From assembly GCA_026400595.1 (NCBI GenBank), contig JAPLOT010000123.1, forward strand, positions 1-6,958: a stretch of 6,958 nucleotides of DNA, written 5' to 3'. The stretch is from Alphaproteobacteria bacterium. GTDB taxonomy: Bacteria; Pseudomonadota; Alphaproteobacteria; Rhizobiales; Aestuariivirgaceae. The position numbers and the translations under genes are program-made. Positions 1 through 5,606 of the stretch are shown here, piece by piece; positions within the stretch are counted from its first letter, which is position 1; every line of letters begins with the position of its first letter. Below the pieces are notes generated by a model. That model did no database searches, was not told the origin of the DNA, and saw nothing but the letters and a program-made list of their open reading frames with translations.

Positions 1-48
1 GAGGGCTGCGCCACCTGCCTGTCCTGCGGGTTCTCCAAATGTAGCTGA
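1..48 (+). CDS. nrdJ: C-terminal end of adenosylcobalamin-dependent ribonucleotide reductase (partial)
   Basis: The window opens in frame 1 of a gene whose last 15 residues read EGCATCLSCGFSKCS before a TGA stop at 46-48. The Cys pattern C-x2-C-x2-C-G-x3-C is the type of Cys-rich, probably metal-binding or redox-active tail found at the C terminus of class II (B12-dependent) ribonucleotide reductases, which make deoxyribonucleotides without needing oxygen. In that family, C-terminal cysteines re-reduce the active-site disulfide. The start and all catalytic parts lie left of the window, so the call rests on this short tail alone. Another protein with a zinc-ribbon end is possible. The next gene starts 8 to 44 bases downstream, depending on the start chosen. 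Confidence 0.6.
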   Translation, partial: EGCATCLSCGFSKCS

Positions 49-56
49 GGGAGGGC

Positions 57-85
57 TTGACAGTTTCGGCATTTTGTTCTAGTTT
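57..85 (+). promoter_or_regulatory. Predicted sigma-70-type promoter of the small gene at 93-452
   Basis: A perfect -35 hexamer TTGACA lies at 57-62. With a 17-base spacer the -10 position falls on TAGTTT (80-85), a weak 3-of-6 match to TATAAT. Transcription from such a promoter would begin about 7 bases after 85, at or next to the A of the ATG at 93, giving a leaderless mRNA. Leaderless messages are known in alphaproteobacteria such as Caulobacter. The promoter starts only 9 bases after the upstream stop codon. The weak -10 lowers certainty, but the overlapping LexA box is in the position expected for a repressed promoter. Confidence 0.5.
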
Positions 86-90
86 TGTTC
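76..90 (+). promoter_or_regulatory. LexA operator (SOS box), alphaproteobacterial type
   Basis: GTTC at 76-79 and GTTC at 87-90 are separated by exactly 7 bases (TAGTTTT), forming the direct-repeat operator GTTC-N7-GTTC established as the LexA box of alphaproteobacteria. Flanking T-rich bases repeat too (TTTTGTTCT, then TTTTGTTCT again). The box covers the predicted -10 element and ends 2 bases before the ATG at 93, so bound LexA would block transcription until DNA damage triggers its cleavage. Eight fixed bases are expected roughly 0.2 times by chance in a window this size on both strands. The location against a start codon and a TTGACA box makes chance less likely. Confidence 0.75.
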
Positions 91-92
91 TC

Positions 93-452
93 ATGCTGAA
101 CGGCTTCCCCATCTCTGCAAAACTGCCTGACGATCTCGGGATCGGCGAGCGCTTCTGGTACTGGCGCGGCGCTTCGGGCCAGACCTACATCCACTCCATC
201 TATCCGGCGGGTTCCTGCCCGCCGCTACCGGGCGCGGTGTTTCTGGCCGTGCGCCGCCATGGTGACGGCAGGCGCGAGGTCTTGCGCGCCGGGCGGTTTC
301 CGGATGACTGGGACGGCCCCAACGGCGCCCAGAACCTGCTGGCGGACGAAATCCACGTGCATCTCCTGGCGCGCGGCGACGCGGCCGCAGTGACGGTGCT
401 CGGCGATCTGGCCGCCGCGATGGAACCGGCACCCGAGAAGATTGCCGCTTAG
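93..452 (+). CDS. Unrecognised small protein, probably SOS-regulated (119 aa)
   Basis: I do not recognise the family. From ATG 93 the product is a 119-residue soluble protein with no signal peptide or membrane segment. It has an aromatic-rich N-terminal third (RFWYWRG, then QTYIHSIYPAGSCPPLPG), a beta-strand-like AVFLAVRR, a GRFPDDWDGPNG turn, then DEIHVHLLA and an Ala-rich helix at the C terminus. The start is uncertain. ATG 93 sits directly behind the LexA-boxed promoter without a Shine-Dalgarno. An in-frame TTG at 57 would give 131 residues and has GAGG at 47-50 with good spacing, but would place the operator inside the gene. Both starts could be used: TTG on readthrough from nrdJ, ATG on the SOS transcript. 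The TAG stop overlaps the stop codon of the convergent chaC-like gene. A damage-response role is inferred only from the operator. Confidence 0.7.
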   Translation: MLNGFPISAKLPDDLGIGERFWYWRGASGQTYIHSIYPAGSCPPLPGAVFLAVRRHGDGRREVLRAGRFPDDWDGPNGAQNLLADEIHVHLLARGDAAAVTVLGDLAAAMEPAPEKIAA

Positions 453-970
453 GCGTCCAGCCGTCGCATCAGCCGTTCGAGGCCGGCATCGTGGATCTGC
501 ATGTCGCGCAGATGCGCCACGGTATTGCGCACATAGTCATGGCAGGCGCCGGACTGGCCTTCGCCCTGGCGCACGAGTTCGGCCAGCTGCGCGTCATCCA
601 GCCGCCCCGCATATTGCCTGTGGCTGCGGTCGACCACATAGGTGACCGCTTCCACCCTGCGGCCGCTGCCGATGAGGGTAATGGGCTTGACCTGTTCGAG
701 ATAGACCATGGTCACCTGTTCGCGGGCACGCAGATAATCGAGCGTCGCGGCGCGATGCTCCGGACCGACGCGGAAGGCCATGCCATGACAGGAGCCGCCA
801 CGGTCGAGCCCCAGAACCAGTCCCGGCCGCTCGGGCGTGCCGCGATGCACATGCGAGAGCACGCAAAGCCGGCGGTGCAGCCCGCGCAGCAGCGCGGGCT
901 CGCTGTCAAGAAAGGCAAACCCCGGCTTCCACATCAGCGAGCCGTAGCCAAAGACCCAGAATTCCGGCAT
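449..970 (-). CDS. chaC: ChaC-like gamma-glutamylcyclotransferase
   Basis: This 173-residue cytoplasmic protein belongs to the ChaC branch of the gamma-glutamylcyclotransferase fold. That branch cleaves glutathione into 5-oxoproline and Cys-Gly. Visible hallmarks are the N-terminal substrate-loop motif VFGYGSLMWKPGF (residues 6-18, with YGSL at 9-12), the family block RGTPERPGLVLGLDRGG (43-59), and the Glu of LRAREQ (E84), which matches the expected catalytic glutamate. Further matches are the QYAG motif (119-122) and a C-terminal helix NTVAHL. Length is normal and no key residue is missing. The ATG at 970 has no obvious Shine-Dalgarno and lies 20 bases from the divergent gene at 991. Its 3' end overlaps the end of the LexA-boxed gene. 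Glutathione specificity is inferred from the family. Confidence 0.9.
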   Translation of the reverse strand: MPEFWVFGYGSLMWKPGFAFLDSEPALLRGLHRRLCVLSHVHRGTPERPGLVLGLDRGGSCHGMAFRVGPEHRAATLDYLRAREQVTMVYLEQVKPITLIGSGRRVEAVTYVVDRSHRQYAGRLDDAQLAELVRQGEGQSGACHDYVRNTVAHLRDMQIHDAGLERLMRRLDA

Positions 971-990
971 GGTTTGCGCTGTTTACAAAG

Positions 991-1923
991 ATGTCGGTCG
1001 CGATGAAAGAGCAAAAGCCGGCGCCACGTCCCTGGCGCATGCTGTTCCCCCTGTTTGCCGTTCTGGCTTTGGGCCTTGCCTGGAGTGCCTATTGGATCAT
1101 CGCCTCCAGCCTGGCCCAGACGGCGGTGGCAGAGCGCCGCGCGGCACTTGCTGAACGCGGCCAGCGCCTCGACTGCAGCGAAGAGGGCTGGGGCGGCTTT
1201 CCCTTCCGTTTCGAATTCACCTGTGCCGACCCGGTGCTGACGGCTGACGCGGCCGGAACGGCGCAGGCATCGCGCCTTCGTGCCGTGGCCATGGCCTATG
1301 ATCCCTGGCACCTGCTGCTGCTGGTCGACGGGCCGACCCGGCTGAGCCGGAGCGACGGGGCCGCGCTCACGCTCAACCATGACGGCATCCTCGCCAGCCT
1401 CCGCTTCCGCGATCAGACCACGCCACCCGACGTGTCGGTCGAGATTCCGAAACTTGATATCGTCGGCTGGTACACCGCCGATGACATTCTGATTCACACG
1501 CGGCCCGAGGCCGATGGCGCCATGGGTCTTGCGCTGACCGCCAGCAGGTCGAACTATCAGCCGGAAGGGCGGCCGCCGCTCACGGTGGCAGCCGGATCGC
1601 TGCTCGCCACGCTGCGACCGGATGGCGTGCTGGCCGTCGCCAACATCGAGTTGCAGGAAGGCCCGACCATCTACAAGGGCCAGGGCGAGGTGTGGCTCGA
1701 CGCCGCGCATCGCATCGCCGGCCAGCTTGCCACCGAGACGAACGACTTCGACGGCCTCATGCGCATTCTCGAGCCGCATCTCGACATGACGCCGGATCAG
1801 TTTGCAGGCCTCAAGGCCATGATGGGGCTTCTGGGCCAGAATTCGAAAGCCAACCTCATCGCACAGGATGGCGCGCTCTACATCGGCCCCTTCAAGGTGG
1901 CCGACCTTCTGCCGCTCTACTGA
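991..1923 (+). CDS. DUF2125-like membrane-anchored protein of unknown function
   Basis: The 310-residue protein starts with a basic stretch followed by one hydrophobic segment (about residues 17-40, FPLFAVLALGLAWSAYWIIA), which should anchor it in the inner membrane with the rest in the periplasm. After it come a charged helix (AERRAALAERG), the motif EEGWGGFPFRFEFTC (64-78), beta-rich sequence, and a C-terminal end reading GALYIGPFKVADLLPLY. The motif, the single anchor, the length and the position beside tyrC and chaC match what I recall of the rhizobial DUF2125 family. Two cysteines (62 and 78) flank the motif and could form a disulfide. The function is unknown. ATG 991 is taken as the start. 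An in-frame ATG at 1003 would remove 4 residues, and neither has a clear Shine-Dalgarno. The gene end overlaps the convergent tyrC end by 7 bases. Confidence 0.8.
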   Translation: MSVAMKEQKPAPRPWRMLFPLFAVLALGLAWSAYWIIASSLAQTAVAERRAALAERGQRLDCSEEGWGGFPFRFEFTCADPVLTADAAGTAQASRLRAVAMAYDPWHLLLLVDGPTRLSRSDGAALTLNHDGILASLRFRDQTTPPDVSVEIPKLDIVGWYTADDILIHTRPEADGAMGLALTASRSNYQPEGRPPLTVAAGSLLATLRPDGVLAVANIELQEGPTIYKGQGEVWLDAAHRIAGQLATETNDFDGLMRILEPHLDMTPDQFAGLKAMMGLLGQNSKANLIAQDGALYIGPFKVADLLPLY

Positions 1924-2840
1924 GACTTCTCTGGGTTGCGCCCGAAGTTCGGTGCCGCCGTGTCCTGTCCGGCCGCGATGATGCCGCGGCGGATCTCGCG
2001 CGACCGCGAGAAGAGCGTGAACAGCGTCTCGCCGTCGCCCCAGCGGATGGCGCGCTGCAGTGCCGAGAGGTCCTCGGTGAAGCGCCCCAGCATCTCAAGC
2101 ACCGCCTCGCGATTGTTGAGGAAGACGTCGCGCCACATGGTGGGATCGGAGGCGGCGATACGGGTGAAGTCGCGGAAGCCGCCGGCCGAATACTTGATCA
2201 CTTCCGAGCTCGTCACCTCCTCGAGATCGGCAGCGGTCGCCACGATGTTGTAGGCGATGAGGTGGGGAAGATGGCTGGTGATGGCCAGCACCAGGTCATG
2301 ATGCTCCGGCGTCATGACCTCGACGTCGGATCCGCAGCGCCGCCAGAAGGTCTCGAGCTTCGCCAGGGCCACCGGATCGCAGCCGGGCAGCGGCGTGAGG
2401 ATGCACCAGCGGTTGGCAAAGAGGGTGGCAAAGCCCGACTCGGGGCCGGACTGCTCCGTTCCCGCAATCGGATGGCCCGGGATGAAGTGCACGCCGGCCG
2501 GAACATGCGGGCCGATGTCCTTTGCCACGGCTGCCTTCACCGAGCCGACGTCGGTCAGGATGGCGCCCGGCTTCAGAGCCGGCGCGATCTCGGCCGCCAG
2601 CGCGCCATAACTGCCGACGGGCGAACAGAGGATCACCAGGTCCGCATCCACCACCGCTGCGGCAGCACTGTCATGCACGCTGTGCGCAAGGCCCAGGTCC
2701 TTCACCTTGCTGCGCGTGGCAGCGCTGCGCGCATGCGCCGAGACATGCACCGCAAGCCCATGCGCGCGCATGGCATGGCTCAGCGACGAGCCGATGAGGC
2801 CAACGCCGATCAGCGCCACGCGATCGAACAGGGCGGTCAT
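1917..2840 (-). CDS. tyrC: Prephenate/arogenate dehydrogenase (TyrC type)
   Basis: This cytoplasmic enzyme of 307 residues performs the oxidative decarboxylation step of tyrosine synthesis (prephenate to 4-hydroxyphenylpyruvate, or arogenate to tyrosine). The N-terminal Rossmann domain carries ALIGVGLIGSS (residues 9-19, glycines 12, 14 and 17). The segment LCSPVGSY (71-78) follows strand 4 and TDVGSVK lies at 96-102. HPIAGTEQSG (123-132) holds the family's conserved, probably catalytic His123. The helical C-terminal domain has SHLPHLIAYN (189-198) and GFRDFTRIA (221-229), whose arginines are expected to bind the substrate carboxylates. There is no chorismate mutase or ACT domain, so feedback control by an ACT domain is absent. 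The ATG overlaps the hisC stop as ATGA (2837-2840), with AAGG about 10 bases upstream, indicating translational coupling. Prephenate versus arogenate preference, and NAD versus NADP, cannot be read from motifs alone. Confidence 0.92.
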   Translation of the reverse strand: MTALFDRVALIGVGLIGSSLSHAMRAHGLAVHVSAHARSAATRSKVKDLGLAHSVHDSAAAAVVDADLVILCSPVGSYGALAAEIAPALKPGAILTDVGSVKAAVAKDIGPHVPAGVHFIPGHPIAGTEQSGPESGFATLFANRWCILTPLPGCDPVALAKLETFWRRCGSDVEVMTPEHHDLVLAITSHLPHLIAYNIVATAADLEEVTSSEVIKYSAGGFRDFTRIAASDPTMWRDVFLNNREAVLEMLGRFTEDLSALQRAIRWGDGETLFTLFSRSREIRRGIIAAGQDTAAPNFGRNPEKSQ

Positions 2841-3940
2841 GCGAGAAAGGCCTTAAGCGCCGCCACCACGCCGCGATTGGCCTCTTCGCTGCCCACGGTC
2901 AGTCGCAGCGCACCGGGAATGCCATAGGCATCCATGCGCCGCAGCACGAAACCCTGCTCTGCCAGATCGGCATCGGCAGCGGCGGCATTGCGTTTCGCAT
3001 CCTGCGGGAAATGCACCAGCAGGAAGTTGCCGACGCTCGGCGTCACCTTCAGGCCCAGCGCCTCCAGCTCGCGGGTGAGCCAGGGCAGCCACTGCTCATT
3101 GTGCGCGATGGCCTGTTCGACGAAGCCCTGGTCGGCAATGGCCGCCGTGCCTGCCGCAAGGGCGGGTGCGCTCACGTTGAAGGGGCCGCGGATGCGGTTC
3201 AGCACGTCGGCCACATGCAGCGGGCAGTAAGCCCAGCCCAGACGCAGCGCCGCAAGCCCGTGAATCTTGGAGAAGGTGCGCGTCATGATGACATTGTTCG
3301 ACGTCGACACCAGCTCGATACCCGACTCGTAGTCGTTGCGGCGTACATACTCGGCATAGGCCGCATCCAGAACCAGCAGCACGTCGCGCGGCAGGCCTGC
3401 ATGAAGGCGCTTCACCTCGCTGAAGGGCAGATGCGTCCCGGTCGGATTGTTCGGGTTGGCGAGAAACACGATGCGGGTGCGCGGCGTGACGCGCGCGAGG
3501 ATGGCGTCGACATCGGCCGTGTGATTGCGCTCGGGTGCCACGACGGCGGTCGCGCCATTCGACTTGATGGCGATCGGATAGACCAGGAATCCGAATTCCG
3601 AATAGATCGCCTCGTCGCCGGGGCCGAGATAGGCATGCGCAATGAGCTGCAACAGTTCGTCCGAGCCCGCGCCGCAGACGATGGCATCGGGATTGAGCCC
3701 GTAGCGCGCCGCGATGGCTTCGCGCAGCGCCACGGCCGATCCATCCGGATAGAGTTCGAGCTTGCCCGCCGCATCGCGGAACGCCGCCACGGCGGCAGGG
3801 CTCGCCCCCAATGGCGATTCGTTCGACGACAGCTTGTGAACCTTCCTGCCCTTTGCGCCGCTCTTGCCTGGCACATAGGCGGCGATATCGAGAATGCCCG
3901 GGCGGGGCTGCGGGCGAAGTTCGGCTTTGGAAGAGGTCAT
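2837..3940 (-). CDS. hisC: HisC-family PLP aminotransferase (histidinol-phosphate / aromatic)
   Basis: A fold-type I aminotransferase of 367 residues. Visible motifs are the N-terminal LSSNESPLG (37-45), Tyr64 (LYPDG), GAGSDELLQL (90-99), NPNNPTG (162-168), DAAYAEY (192-198, Asp192 pairing with the PLP ring nitrogen), and TFSKIHGLAALRLGW (222-236). In the last, Lys225 is the Schiff-base lysine and Arg233 a phosphate ligand. Arg346 of ALRLTVG should bind the substrate carboxylate. The family converts imidazole-acetol phosphate to histidinol phosphate. Some members, such as the one linked to tyrC in Zymomonas, also transaminate aromatic substrates. Placement between chorismate mutase and tyrC favours an aromatic role. 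I chose ATG 3940 because it overlaps the upstream stop as ATGA and has AAAGG 7 bases before it. A start at 3985 would only add residues that overlap the upstream gene. Confidence 0.9.
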   Translation of the reverse strand: MTSSKAELRPQPRPGILDIAAYVPGKSGAKGRKVHKLSSNESPLGASPAAVAAFRDAAGKLELYPDGSAVALREAIAARYGLNPDAIVCGAGSDELLQLIAHAYLGPGDEAIYSEFGFLVYPIAIKSNGATAVVAPERNHTADVDAILARVTPRTRIVFLANPNNPTGTHLPFSEVKRLHAGLPRDVLLVLDAAYAEYVRRNDYESGIELVSTSNNVIMTRTFSKIHGLAALRLGWAYCPLHVADVLNRIRGPFNVSAPALAAGTAAIADQGFVEQAIAHNEQWLPWLTRELEALGLKVTPSVGNFLLVHFPQDAKRNAAAADADLAEQGFVLRRMDAYGIPGALRLTVGSEEANRGVVAALKAFLA

Positions 3941-4707
3941 GACGGAACCTTTATGGGGGTCGGATAGCGCCCGGCGAGCCGCCATCCAAGCGGCGCAAGG
4001 TCGCGCGCGATGTCCGCGGCGTCGAGGAAGCCTGGAAGGCTGACGAGACGCGAGGGGCCGGCCATCGCCTGCCAGACGGGCGCGGCGCCACTCCAGTTCG
4101 ACGGCCCGACAAGCAAAGTCTGGTCGTCGCCGGTTTCCTGGGCATCGGCATAGCCGAGCACGAGAAGCTGCGGTTCGCCGCCTGTCGAGAGCAGCGGCAA
4201 GGTGCCGATCACATGGGGGCTGTCGCTCTTGCCGGACATCAGCGGCACGGCCCAGCTGCTACGGGGCGTCACCACTGCGATGTCGCCGCGGCGGGCTTCC
4301 AGCCGGGCGACCACGGCGGCCGCATCGGTATGAACAGCCACCGGCGTGGCGCAGAAATGAGCGTTCACCGCCGCGCGCAGCTGAGGGTTTTCATTTACGG
4401 CCGAGGGCAGGTGAACCGTCACCGCGGCCTGGGCCAGGGTGGACGATGTCAGGATCACGCGCCAAAGACGCACCAGCGTATCGACCGGCACCTCCGGCGG
4501 ACGCCTGGCGACCAGGTGCCGCAGGATCATGGCCTCGCGTGCGGGGCGGATGGGCGAGACGGCGAGCGAGCCCTCCACAGCCTTGACGCTGCGCACCTTG
4601 GCGGAGGCGCGGAAGCGCTGGCCGAGGAGGTCGAGCAGCCCCGTATCGATGGCGTCGATCTCGCGGCGAATGTCGTCCAGCGATGGGTCCTGCGGTCCGG
4701 CGTTCAT
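3937..4707 (-). CDS. AroQ-class chorismate mutase with extra C-terminal domain
   Basis: Of 256 residues, 1-95 form an AroQ-type chorismate mutase (chorismate to prephenate). Aligned by eye to the E. coli AroQ domain, the active-site set is present: Arg14, Arg31, Lys42, Arg57, Glu58, Ser89 and Gln93. Residues 97-256 form a second domain. Parts of it recall the periplasmic-binding-like fold of prephenate dehydratase (NPQLRAAVNAHF, then RGDIAVVTPRSS, then EPQLLVLG), and its end WRLAGRYPTPI recalls the close of a dehydratase ACT domain. The catalytic TRF and ENT-type motifs are missing, so it is probably not an active dehydratase. It may be a regulatory or structural domain. ATG 4707 is preferred because AGGA lies 6 bases upstream and the mutase helix begins soon after. 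An upstream start at 4797 would overlap the methyltransferase gene. The stop overlaps the hisC start. Confidence 0.85.
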   Translation of the reverse strand: MNAGPQDPSLDDIRREIDAIDTGLLDLLGQRFRASAKVRSVKAVEGSLAVSPIRPAREAMILRHLVARRPPEVPVDTLVRLWRVILTSSTLAQAAVTVHLPSAVNENPQLRAAVNAHFCATPVAVHTDAAAVVARLEARRGDIAVVTPRSSWAVPLMSGKSDSPHVIGTLPLLSTGGEPQLLVLGYADAQETGDDQTLLVGPSNWSGAAPVWQAMAGPSRLVSLPGFLDAADIARDLAPLGWRLAGRYPTPIKVPS

Positions 4708-4722
4708 GACGTTTCCTGATCG

Positions 4723-4752
4723 GTCCGGCAGGCCAGGGGCCGCCAGCCGGAC
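4723..4752 (-). repeat. Inverted repeat / RNA hairpin just upstream of the chorismate mutase gene
   Basis: GTCCGGC (4723-4729) and GCCGGAC (4746-4752) are perfect complements. After one mismatch the stem gains three more pairs (GGC 4731-4733 with GCC 4742-4744), leaving an 8-base loop. It lies inside the 55-base gap between the methyltransferase stop and the chorismate mutase ATG, ending about 5 bases before the AGGA ribosome-binding site. No T-run follows it, so it does not look like a Rho-independent terminator. It could be an operator, an intercistronic RNA stability or processing element, or a chance product of GC-rich sequence. Confidence 0.4.
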
Positions 4753-4762
4753 GGCGGGCCCT

Positions 4763-5539
4763 TCATAAGGGCCGCGACGGGAAAAGCAATCTGTCACCGC
4801 TGGGATCGATTGACGTCCGGGTCGAGGGGGCCGGCAGCAGGGCGGGCCTCAGCCGGTGCGACAGTTTCCGCACGCGCTTGCCTGCCGCAATGGCATAGAC
4901 CTGCTTCACCGCCTCGACGATCAGCACGCCCGACACCGCCGGCATGACGCGGCCGACAATGCTTTCCATCGCGCCGGCCGAGGAGAGCACCATGCCGGAG
5001 CCGGAGGGCGGAAGATACAGGGCATGCGACCAGGACAGGATGGAGAATTCGCAGTCGCGCAGCAGGCCCGCGAGCTGGGGGCGGGAAAAGGGCTGGCCTT
5101 GGCCGAAGGGCGAGGTATCGAACCGCGCCCACAGGCCGCGCCGGTTGGGCACCACCAGCAGGAGCCGGCCTTGCGGCGCCAGCACCCGCCAGACCTCGCG
5201 CAGCATTTCGGCGGGCGCATGGCAGAGTTCCAGCGCATGCACGGCAATGATGATGTCGACCGCGCTTTCCAGCAGCGGCAGATCGGTCTCATCGACCAGG
5301 GCTGAACGGACCGGGCCTTCCGCAGGCCAGTGAATGACGCCCTGCCGGGCCATCATGAAGGAGAGTGATGTTCCGGCCTCAGCTCCGGTTTCTTCCAGAT
5401 AGGGCATGGCATAGCCAAGCCCCAGCACCGTCGCTGCGGCGAGGGAGCCGGTCTTGGCCTTGAGCCTGTTGGCAATCAGCTTCCTTGTGGTATTGCCAAG
5501 CGGGCTCGCGTAGAATTCGCGCAGATCGACCACGTCCAT
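4763..5539 (-). CDS. Class I SAM-dependent methyltransferase-like protein
   Basis: A 258-residue cytoplasmic protein with a class I methyltransferase layout. It has an N-terminal helical lead (LREFYASPLGNTTRKLI), a motif I region TVLGLGYAMPYLE (37-49), an acidic strand ALVDETDLPLLESAVDIII (80-98), HALELCHAPAEMLREVWRVL (101-120), then APQGRLLLVVPNRRGLWAR (121-139). The C-terminal part is hydrophobic around 180-218, followed by a basic tail. Motif I is unusual: it keeps two glycines but lacks the acidic residue and third glycine of the common DxGxGxG loop, so SAM binding is likely but not certain. The substrate is unknown. The layout resembles E. coli YafS, which is also divergent from gloB. 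The start at 5539 is the first in-frame ATG and has no clear Shine-Dalgarno. It may be the first gene of the tyrosine cluster. Confidence 0.8.
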   Translation of the reverse strand: MDVVDLREFYASPLGNTTRKLIANRLKAKTGSLAAATVLGLGYAMPYLEETGAEAGTSLSFMMARQGVIHWPAEGPVRSALVDETDLPLLESAVDIIIAVHALELCHAPAEMLREVWRVLAPQGRLLLVVPNRRGLWARFDTSPFGQGQPFSRPQLAGLLRDCEFSILSWSHALYLPPSGSGMVLSSAGAMESIVGRVMPAVSGVLIVEAVKQVYAIAAGKRVRKLSHRLRPALLPAPSTRTSIDPSGDRLLFPSRPL

Positions 5540-5606
5540 GGCGGCGCAACATAACCGCAGGGGCCGCCCCGGTCATCACCCAATTCAGCCAAGGTTAGCA
5601 AGATTC
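5540..5606. other. Divergent spacer between methyltransferase gene and gloB
   Basis: These 67 bases are the only intergenic gap in the window above 60 bases, and must carry the promoter of gloB and probably that of the methyltransferase/tyrosine cluster. I see no convincing -35/-10 pair in either direction and no known operator. The left half is GC-rich (GGGGCCGCCCC at 5560-5570) and the right half, before gloB, is AT-richer. AAGG at 5591-5594 is 12 bases before the gloB ATG, a poorly spaced ribosome-binding site. Confidence 0.35.

Noticed and set aside
934..1779. A 281-codon open frame on the minus strand over the DUF2125-like gene
   Set aside because: It is a shadow of a membrane-anchored protein with a recognisable C terminus, with no start context or motif of its own, and it overlaps chaC.
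1692..2927. A 411-codon open frame on the plus strand over tyrC
   Set aside because: It lies antisense to a clear tyrC gene, and its product is Arg/His/Ala-rich low-complexity sequence typical of shadow frames in GC-rich DNA.
3011..3967. A 318-codon open frame on the plus strand over hisC
   Set aside because: It is antisense to hisC, which has every active-site motif. The shadow product has no recognisable motif and a skewed composition.
3941..3985. A longer hisC start at 3985
   Set aside because: The added 15 residues overlap the chorismate mutase end, while ATG 3940 has an AAAGG site and the ATGA overlap also seen at the next junction.
4708..4797. A longer chorismate mutase start at 4797 that would overlap the methyltransferase gene
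   Set aside because: The extra 30 residues are not mutase-like, and ATG 4707 has a well-spaced AGGA site directly before the first mutase helix.
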